A program made the translations under genes and the position numbers. From the NCBI GenBank assembly GCA_937890135.1, contig CALBYC010000086.1:1-7220 (forward strand): 7,220 nt of DNA, in the 5' to 3' direction. This DNA is from an uncultured Parabacteroides sp. (GTDB taxonomy: Bacteria > Bacteroidota > Bacteroidia > Bacteroidales > Tannerellaceae). Positions 1 to 5,419 of the stretch are shown one piece after another. Each line of letters begins with the position of its first letter. Position 1 is the first letter of the stretch. The notes beneath the pieces were generated by a model. The model made no database searches. It was not told the origin of the DNA and saw only the letters and a list, made by a program, of their open reading frames with translations.

Positions 1-1964
1 TCGTCATTCCATCCTATGGCTTCATCGTATTTGCTTTGCTGGAGAGTCACTCCGGCTTGAAGGGAAAACCATTTGGTGAACATGGCTTTTCCTTCCAGGT
101 TTAATCCGAAGACTTTTGCTCCGTAAGCATTGTAACGTTCTTGCACGGTATTTCCCTGAGAGTCCGGCTTGTCGAGCTGCCGGAGTGCAAACACATTATT
201 TAAATCTGTATAGAACCCTTCGACCAGCAGATTCGTCTGTATGTCGCCGAATTTGTGGTAAAGGTCTGCAGACAAGCTCAAGCTGTTAGAACGTTCTTCT
301 TTTAGATTGTCTGCAAGTATGGTGACCAAACGTTCACCTCCGACAACGCCTACATGCAAGTCTTCGTCGAATGCTTGAGGTGCACGGAATCCTCCCGCAT
401 AGCTTATACGCAAGTTGATATCTTCTGTCGGATTGAAGCGAAGGTTGGCACGTGGGCTAAAGATTACATGGTCGACCATGTTGTGTTTGTCTAGTCTGCC
501 GCCGATCAGGAAACTCCATTGTTTGTTTTTCCACTCATTTTGGAAAAACAAACTTCCGATGCGGACTTTCTGCAGGAAATTGCGATTATAACCGATGATG
601 ACATCATTCAGTCCGTCATAATTATATTCAGCACCTAATGTCAGGTCGGAAGGCATGAATAATAATTTGTCGAACGTATGTACATATTGCGTCCCGAAAA
701 TATACGTAAAGTCATGTGTCGTGCCATAGGCTTTTCCAGCAGCTTCGATGTCTTCAGGAGTGCCTTCTCCTATACCGCCATAGTAACTCTTGCGTGCCGT
801 TGCTTGGAATGAGAAGTAGGCGCTGAGGCGATTCTTCTCGTTGGGAGAAAAATAATCGTAATTCAAGCCTCCGCCCTGAATGTTGTGTTCGACTTGCTCG
901 GCAATGTTCGCTTCATGCGCTACATGACCTAACATATTGCCCCCGCGCCTGAACTCTTGTATGCTGTGGTATTGGGCTGTAAGTTTGGAGTATGCGTTCA
1001 GTTTAAAAAACGAGTTGAGTCCGATCGTTTGGTTGTGCACAACGGGCAATTCGCTATAACCGTCTCCGTCATAGTCAAAAGCTTGCCTGTATCGGTTTTG
1101 CCCGTAGGCGTAGAATCCTGCTTTGTTGTCGTCGGTTACCAAGGAGACATTTGCCGATGTCGCATTCTCAAATGAATTTTTCCCTCCTATGGACATGAAA
1201 TTATGTCCGACTTCCGCCGAGTTACGCGTAGGTTCTTTCGTGATGACATTGATGGTTCCACCTATGGCGGAAGCTCCGAACAAGGCAGAGCCTCCACCAC
1301 GGACCACTTCTACCCGGTCTATCATGTTGGCTGGTATCTGCTCAAGGCCGTACACGCCGTTCAATGCCGAGAAGACGGGACGTGAATCTATTAGTATTTG
1401 CGAATAATGCCCGTCCAATCCGTTGATGCGCACTTGGGTGAAACCGCAATTTTGGCAATTGTCTTCCGTCCTGACTCCTGGTTGGAAGTTCAACCCCTGG
1501 GCAAGGCATACGGCCTGAGTGGTTTCAAATAATTTTGAATTGATGACATTGACCAAGTTGGGGGCGAGCTTTCGTTGAGTCTCGCTACGGTTGGCCGATA
1601 CGACTACTTCGTCGAGTGCCACGTCGTCTTCCGTTAACTCGAAGTTCAATTCATGGGTGGTGTTCGCTTTTACTTCTATTTCCTTTTGTACTGTCTGATA
1701 CCCGATCGATTTTACTTCTATGGAAAGCGTGCCAATTGGCAGGTTCTTTAGGAAATAGTGTCCGGAAGCATCGGTAACGGTTCCGATTGTTGTCCCTTTT
1801 ACCAAGATGGAAATGTAGGGGAGGTGCTCTCCGCTTCGTTTGTCTATCACATGCCCGTAAATGTTGGCATCGGTATCGCCGTGTTGGGTTACGCTGGCTT
1901 GAGCCAATAACGGTAAAAGCATCGCACATAGCACGAAAAGCGCAAATCTCGTTTTAGTTCTCAT
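1..1964 (-). CDS. TonB-dependent outer-membrane receptor with CxxC plug motif (C-terminus beyond window)
   Basis: The reading frame stays open from the ATG at 1964 to the window edge, giving 654 codons; the end of the barrel is missing. Residues 1-23 form a signal peptide (hydrophobic core, then AQA before Ser24). Residues about 35-112 are a carboxypeptidase-regulatory-like beta-sandwich, usual on Bacteroidota receptors. LDEVVVSA at 117-124 fits a TonB box. The plug follows (about 125-245) and ends in RVEVVRGGGSALFGASAIGGTINVITKEP-like sequence, split here as RVEVVRGGGSALFG and AIGGTINVITK. The rest is beta-barrel, with FRAP at 526-529. The family imports metal chelates, haem or cobalamin into the periplasm using TonB energy. 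The plug carries NCQNCG with Cys170 and Cys173, an uncommon CxxC that suggests metal contact or a disulfide. It starts 36 bp after the stop of the preceding receptor, so co-transcription is likely, and no SusD partner is seen upstream. The substrate is unknown; a haem receptor is an alternative to a metal receptor. Confidence 0.93.
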   Translation of the reverse strand, partial: MRTKTRFALFVLCAMLLPLLAQASVTQHGDTDANIYGHVIDKRSGEHLPYISILVKGTTIGTVTDASGHYFLKNLPIGTLSIEVKSIGYQTVQKEIEVKANTTHELNFELTEDDVALDEVVVSANRSETQRKLAPNLVNVINSKLFETTQAVCLAQGLNFQPGVRTEDNCQNCGFTQVRINGLDGHYSQILIDSRPVFSALNGVYGLEQIPANMIDRVEVVRGGGSALFGASAIGGTINVITKEPTRNSAEVGHNFMSIGGKNSFENATSANVSLVTDDNKAGFYAYGQNRYRQAFDYDGDGYSELPVVHNQTIGLNSFFKLNAYSKLTAQYHSIQEFRRGGNMLGHVAHEANIAEQVEHNIQGGGLNYDYFSPNEKNRLSAYFSFQATARKSYYGGIGEGTPEDIEAAGKAYGTTHDFTYIFGTQYVHTFDKLLFMPSDLTLGAEYNYDGLNDVIIGYNRNFLQKVRIGSLFFQNEWKNKQWSFLIGGRLDKHNMVDHVIFSPRANLRFNPTEDINLRISYAGGFRAPQAFDEDLHVGVVGGERLVTILADNLKEERSNSLSLSADLYHKFGDIQTNLLVEGFYTDLNNVFALRQLDKPDSQGNTVQERYNAYGAKVFGLNLEGKAMFTKWFSLQAGVTLQQSKYDEAIGWND

Positions 1965-2000
1965 TTGCTTAAATGTTTTATGAATTATGAATAATTGTTC

Positions 2001-4187
2001 TTAAAAGCTCCAAGCTGCCATCATGGAAAAATTGCGTCCGGGTTCAGGTACGCCTATCAAACGATAGTAGCTGGTATGATTGTAATATTTCTTTCCAAGT
2101 AGATTGTCGCAACGTAGCACCAGGCGTAAGTCGTTTCTCCCTACATGGAAATTTTTGCCCATGTATGCGTTCAACAATTGGTATCCCGGAGTCGGTTCTT
2201 CGGGAGGTACGACCTCATTTTGGCTTCCTACGATTTCGCATTCTATGGCTGCAAATCCGCCTTTTGACGGCTCGTCCGCCGGCAAGGTGTAACGCAGCTC
2301 TGTAGAAACCGACCAAGGGGTGGAGAAGGGCAGCGAATAACCTTTCTTTTCCCCGCTCAGCTGGCGGGCGTATAAATACTCTCCTTTGATGTTCATTTCC
2401 AACGAACGGTGCAACTGGCAAGTGAAAGAAGCTTCCAGTCCCCAGCGCAGCACACGGCTTTGCGTATAATAATAGAGCTGCAGCCCCTCGGTGTATTCAG
2501 ACGTGGGGTTGAGGTAGATATAATTCGGGAAATAATTCACGTAGGGCGCAACCCATGCGGAAATCATTTTGTGATTGTACGTTATGCCGGCATCCATCTG
2601 GTAGGATTCTTCAGGCTTTAAATCGGCATTTCCTTTTTCATAGCGGAAAATATTGTAGTTTATGCCATCCGTTCCTAACTCTTTCGCTATGGGCATGCGG
2701 AAACTTTTGCCTATGTTTGCCTTCAGCATGAAATCATGGATACGGCGGTTTATCCCGACCGACCAAGTGAGGCTGTTGTACAGCTTATGTATGTTTGCCG
2801 AACGCTCGATATATGATGAATCTCCATCGGAAACGGGTGTCTTGTACCAGTCTTTATAGCTCTTTATATCAATGCACCCATGGTCATAACGTATGCCGGC
2901 GTTTACAATGAGGTCTTCATCTATTATGAAACGGTCGGACACGTATGCCCCGAATTGAAGCGATTGGAAATCCGGCAGGACGAACCCCCAGCCGCCTCGC
3001 CGGTTGTCCTGATACTCGACATGCACGCCTGCATGGACGGTGTTGCTCTCGATCATTTGCAACGCATGCATATTTGCCGACAGCGTGTTCTTGTTGAAGC
3101 TGCGTTCCAACGTGTTGTGCGGTGCTGGCATGTATCCGTGCGACACGGGTTCGGAGAACTCTTTCTGGCGGTTGTTCTGCCAGCCGACGTTCCCTTCTGC
3201 TTTTCCTCCCTTCCAACGCCACTCGGAATGGTTGGAGACGAACAGATGGTTCACCTGATGATAAGGCAAGTCGATGTCTCGTCTGGAATGGTCGTAGTCG
3301 ATGTCTGACATGCGTACCTCAAGTCCATGCGCATTTGCGAAGAATCCGCTTCGGGTATTCACGCATGAAACCCGTAAAGATGTATTCCAACGTTCCCCTT
3401 CATAGCCGAGTGCGACGCTGCCGTCGTTTTCATGCCCCGCGGTATTGCGCAAGCGACGTTTATGCAGTTTTATATAATATGAATAATATTGTATGCTGTC
3501 TGCGGGTATGCGGTAGTCGGCATACCAAATGGAAGTGGCGTTTATTTTATACCAGAAACGTCCCTTCCTCCCCGCTATGCGCCCGGCCGCACCTATCGAC
3601 TCGTTGTTGCTGTGTGTGAACAGGTTCATGCCTCCTTCCATGCGTTTCCGGGGTGCGGCGTTGCTTTGCAAATTGACGACCCCGCCAATCGCATCCGACC
3701 CGTAGGCTATCGCCGCCGGGCCTTTTATGACTTCCGCCCTGTCAATGGCGTACTGGTCTATTTCAAGCCCGTGGTCGTCTCCCCATTGCTGCCCTTCGTG
3801 CTTGATCCCGTTTTCTGCCACGACCACGCGGTTGAATCCAAATCCGCGTATGATCGGTTTGGATGCCCCCGAACCGATGGCCATGGCTTTAACGCCAGGC
3901 TGCTTTGCCAGGCTTTGCATGAGTGAATTGCTGAAATGTTCTTCTATGTATTGCTTCCCGATGTTGATGGCGTTGAGCGACGAGCGCATCAACCCCGTTT
4001 TGCGGCTATTTCCTTCCACCTCTACCTCGTTGAGGGTAATGCTTCCCTGTATCCTATGCGACAAGCTGTCTGCGGCCATGGCGTTTGTGCTGACCGAAGG
4101 AATGAGCAAGGCTTGGCCTTCCGCTTTTTCGGGCATGTGGCAGAGAAGGATGAAAAGAAAAAGCGCTGTTGCGACATTCTTTTCCAT
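2001..4187 (-). CDS. TonB-dependent outer-membrane receptor, ZnuD-like
   Basis: A complete 728-residue receptor with ATG start at 4187 and TAA stop. A signal peptide occupies roughly residues 1-25. Unlike the receptor downstream, it has no carboxypeptidase-regulatory-like domain: a short linker leads to a TonB-box-like TLNEVEVEG at 51-59. The plug spans about 60-175 and includes SKPIIRGFGFNRVVV (109-123), HEGQQWGDDHG (130-140) and RAEVIKGPAAIAYGSDAIGG (150-169). The barrel contains FRMP and a GNADLKPEES box and ends in GRNFSMMAAWSF, with the terminal aromatic residue expected for BAM-dependent barrel assembly. The xxPIIRG plug signature and the invariant GPAAxxYGSDAIGGVVN block resemble the ZnuD group of zinc and metal receptors, as recalled from the Neisseria protein. 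The His/Asp/Glu-rich plug loop fits metal handling. It lies 258 bp downstream of a Cys/His-rich small protein and 36 bp upstream of a second receptor. I see no convincing promoter immediately ahead of it. The exact ligand is inferred. Confidence 0.95.
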   Translation of the reverse strand: MEKNVATALFLFILLCHMPEKAEGQALLIPSVSTNAMAADSLSHRIQGSITLNEVEVEGNSRKTGLMRSSLNAINIGKQYIEEHFSNSLMQSLAKQPGVKAMAIGSGASKPIIRGFGFNRVVVAENGIKHEGQQWGDDHGLEIDQYAIDRAEVIKGPAAIAYGSDAIGGVVNLQSNAAPRKRMEGGMNLFTHSNNESIGAAGRIAGRKGRFWYKINATSIWYADYRIPADSIQYYSYYIKLHKRRLRNTAGHENDGSVALGYEGERWNTSLRVSCVNTRSGFFANAHGLEVRMSDIDYDHSRRDIDLPYHQVNHLFVSNHSEWRWKGGKAEGNVGWQNNRQKEFSEPVSHGYMPAPHNTLERSFNKNTLSANMHALQMIESNTVHAGVHVEYQDNRRGGWGFVLPDFQSLQFGAYVSDRFIIDEDLIVNAGIRYDHGCIDIKSYKDWYKTPVSDGDSSYIERSANIHKLYNSLTWSVGINRRIHDFMLKANIGKSFRMPIAKELGTDGINYNIFRYEKGNADLKPEESYQMDAGITYNHKMISAWVAPYVNYFPNYIYLNPTSEYTEGLQLYYYTQSRVLRWGLEASFTCQLHRSLEMNIKGEYLYARQLSGEKKGYSLPFSTPWSVSTELRYTLPADEPSKGGFAAIECEIVGSQNEVVPPEEPTPGYQLLNAYMGKNFHVGRNDLRLVLRCDNLLGKKYYNHTSYYRLIGVPEPGRNFSMMAAWSF

Positions 4188-4235
4188 CTTGTATGAATAT
4201 GATTAAGTGAACCAATGGACGAACTCCGTTGCCGC

Positions 4236-4323
4236 AAAGGATACGACCTCTTTTCCAAAAGGATGCGACCTTTTTCTGGAAAGGTTACTACCTCTTTCTG
4301 GAAAGGCTGCGGCCGTTTGCCCG
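4236..4323. repeat. Four tandem 22-bp imperfect repeats upstream of the ZnuD-like receptor
   Basis: AAAGG recurs at 4236, 4258, 4280 and 4302, exactly 22 bp apart. Each of the first three units reads AAAGG, a variable 3-6 bases, then ACC, a T-rich run and usually CTGG. The fourth unit keeps AAAGG but is GC-rich and degenerate. Unit junctions form short inverted repeats; the best is ACCTTT (4268-4273) with AAAGGT (4280-4285) around a 6-base loop. The units are contiguous with no spacers. They lie in the 258-bp gap between the small Cys/His-rich gene and the receptor start at 4187, so if the genes share a transcript they fall in an untranslated segment. The rest of that gap (4188-4235 and 4324-4445) shows nothing I can assign. 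Function is unknown. Confidence 0.85.
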
Positions 4324-4445
4324 TGGGCATAATGTCCTTATTACGGTCCTTCCGGATGCAATTTCAGGATGTATGTAGCCTGCTTTTGGGATGGCCGGAC
4401 AACCTCATTTCGCAATGTGGGTTCGTTGTTGATATGAAACGCAGG

Positions 4446-4781
4446 TTAGATGATGCGGGAAGCGGGAGGCGCACGCAGGGAGATTGTCCGCACACAGGTT
4501 CCCTTGTGGTCAAGGCATGGCCTGACAATGAAGAGAAGGATAACTTGTGCGCAACAAGAAAAATGGTATGTCGGAGTCTCGAGGAAAGGAGACAGAAGGA
4601 AATGGCAAATGGGACAGGAATCGCACCCGTCCCCTTCGTGTGAATGCTCTTGGTCGCCGGCATGGGAAACCGCAGTCTCCTCACACTCGTGGAAGTGCGT
4701 CGCTTTCACGATGCTAATCGGCATCAAGACCATCAACAAGATCCATGCGATAATGATTCTATTTTTCTTTATCCCTTTCAT
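4446..4781 (-). CDS. Small secreted or membrane Cys/His-rich protein, putative metal-binding
   Basis: A 111-residue protein from ATG at 4781 to TAA at 4446. Residues 1-27 are a basic start followed by a strong hydrophobic stretch (IIIAWILLMVLMPISIV), ending VKA before Thr28, so it is either a cleaved signal peptide or an anchor. The mature part opens with HFHEC (29-33), has further His at 40, 46 and 48, then CDSCPICHF (53-61), giving CxxCxxCH. A second Cys pair (76-77) sits at the edge of a hydrophobic segment to about residue 90. The C-terminus has LRAPPAS, recalling the RGPP/RAPP tail of DUF2946-like proteins associated with metal loci, though I cannot confirm membership. A longer TTG-initiated form (4799) is rejected because that codon lies in the promoter -7 element. 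It is the first gene of the minus-strand cluster and divergent from a Fur-family regulator, so a periplasmic metal-binding or sensing role is inferred. Its biochemical activity is unknown. Confidence 0.8.
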   Translation of the reverse strand: MKGIKKNRIIIAWILLMVLMPISIVKATHFHECEETAVSHAGDQEHSHEGDGCDSCPICHFLLSPFLETPTYHFSCCAQVILLFIVRPCLDHKGTCVRTISLRAPPASRII

Positions 4782-4796
4782 CGTCTTATTCCGGTG

Positions 4797-4830
4797 CAAA
4801 AGTAATCATATCGGGATGAAATGAAACAAT
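4797..4830 (-). promoter_or_regulatory. Bacteroidota-type promoter for the Cys/His-rich gene and receptor cluster
   Basis: On the minus strand, TACTTTTG (4804 to 4797) matches the Bacteroidota -7 consensus TAnnTTTG exactly and is followed by CACC. A candidate -33 element, ATTG (4830 to 4827), lies 22 bases upstream; consensus is TTTG with about 19-21 bases, so this half is imperfect. Transcription would begin a few bases ahead of the ATG at 4781, giving a very short leader. Confidence 0.55.
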
Positions 4831-4837
4831 GTTGCAT
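4821..4837. promoter_or_regulatory. 17-bp palindrome, candidate Fur/Zur-family operator
   Basis: ATGAAACAATGTTGCAT is a dyad centred on A4829 in which seven of the eight symmetric positions pair; only A4824 with G4834 fails. It covers the likely -33 element of the minus-strand promoter and lies between that gene and a divergently transcribed Fur-superfamily regulator. Fur-family dimers bind odd-length AT-rich dyads of about this size. The assignment rests on symmetry and position, not on a match to a known box, so it is an inference. Confidence 0.5.
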
Positions 4838-4845
4838 ATTATTTT

Positions 4846-4886
4846 TTTGTTAAATATTCATATCAATTTATTTTGAGTTAAATTTG
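4846..4886 (+). promoter_or_regulatory. Possible promoter of the Fur-family regulator
   Basis: TAAATTTG at 4879-4886 is a perfect TAnnTTTG -7 match 24 bases before the ATG at 4911, but has no TTTG at the right distance upstream. Alternatively TTTG (4846-4849), 19 bases and TATTTTG (4869-4875) give correct spacing with a -7 element one base short. One of the two probably serves this gene. Confidence 0.4.
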
Positions 4887-4910
4887 CCATGGAATTTTAT
4901 AGGGTAAAAG

Positions 4911-5333
4911 ATGAATGCGACAGACATATTAAAAGAAAAGAATTTGAAGAAGAGCATTCAGCGCATCGCAGTCATAGATGCGTTGCAAAAGGGGAAGCGG
5001 CCTCTTACGGAGGAAGAGATAAAAGAGGAAATGGGGGAATTATATGACCGCATTACGTTTTACCGGACCATGCAGGCCCTTGTGGGTGCAGGGATAGTAC
5101 ACCGTATCGTGGTCGATAAGACGATGGTCGAATATGCCTTGAACGGAGAAGCGGGAAAAAACGCCCATGTCCATTTTTATTGCAGGGTATGCCATGCAGT
5201 CACCTGTTTGGAGGATATACCGGCCTATCACTATCATTTACCCGACGAATACAGCGTGGAAGAGTGCGAGGTCGTGATAAAAGGGGTATGTCCCGATTGC
5301 AGGAATAACCCGGCATTTCCTGCGAAAAATTGA
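4911..5333 (+). CDS. Fur-superfamily metal-responsive transcriptional regulator
   Basis: A complete 140-residue protein, the usual Fur/Zur/PerR length, starting at ATG 4911 with a weak AGGG six bases upstream. Residues 1-80 are the winged-helix DNA-binding domain, with the signature recognition-helix sequence DRITFYRTMQAL (46-57), matching the family's TVYRtL motif. Residues about 84-130 are the metal-binding dimerisation domain: HVHFYCRVCH carries His86, His88, Cys91, Cys94 and His95, and VCPDC carries Cys127 and Cys130. The two CxxC pairs form the structural zinc site known in many members. The classical HHHDH string of Fur is reduced to HVHF, followed by Cys99 and by His107 and His109 as possible sensory ligands. 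Such repressors bind operators when loaded with metal. Its position, divergent from two receptors and a Cys/His-rich protein, suggests that it controls them and possibly itself. Whether it is Fur, Zur or PerR in function cannot be decided here. Confidence 0.93.
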   Translation: MNATDILKEKNLKKSIQRIAVIDALQKGKRPLTEEEIKEEMGELYDRITFYRTMQALVGAGIVHRIVVDKTMVEYALNGEAGKNAHVHFYCRVCHAVTCLEDIPAYHYHLPDEYSVEECEVVIKGVCPDCRNNPAFPAKN

Positions 5334-5419
5334 AGTAAACAAGAAGATTAAAAACATTTTTTTTGTTTCTTTGTGCATAAAACGATTATGTCCTGAAAGT
5401 ATTAATTGAACAGCAATAA

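Noticed and set aside
3122..3619. 165-codon plus-strand frame inside the ZnuD-like receptor gene
   Set aside because: Composition is rich in Arg, Cys and Ser with no domain, typical of the antisense shadow of a long coding sequence.
1..4187. SusC-type glycan importers
   Set aside because: No SusD-like lipoprotein gene follows the 2001-4187 receptor, and both receptors are shorter and differ from SusC proteins of about 1000 residues. The gene beyond the left edge cannot be seen.
4236..4323. CRISPR array interpretation of the repeats
   Set aside because: The units are directly abutting with no spacers, and no cas genes are present.
4022..4330. Minus-strand 102-codon frame reading through the 22-bp repeats
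   Set aside because: It overlaps the start of the receptor gene in another frame, has low-complexity repeat-derived sequence at its N-terminus and no recognisable domain.
4446..4799. Longer TTG-initiated form of the Cys/His-rich protein (117 residues)
   Set aside because: The TTG at 4799 lies inside the TACTTTTG -7 element, so it would not be transcribed from that promoter. The ATG at 4781 starts a standard basic-then-hydrophobic signal sequence.
5352..5368. AAACA/TGTTT hairpin around a T run after the Fur-family gene, as a terminator
   Set aside because: The stem is only five A/T-rich pairs and would be too weak; the T run sits in the loop rather than after the stem.
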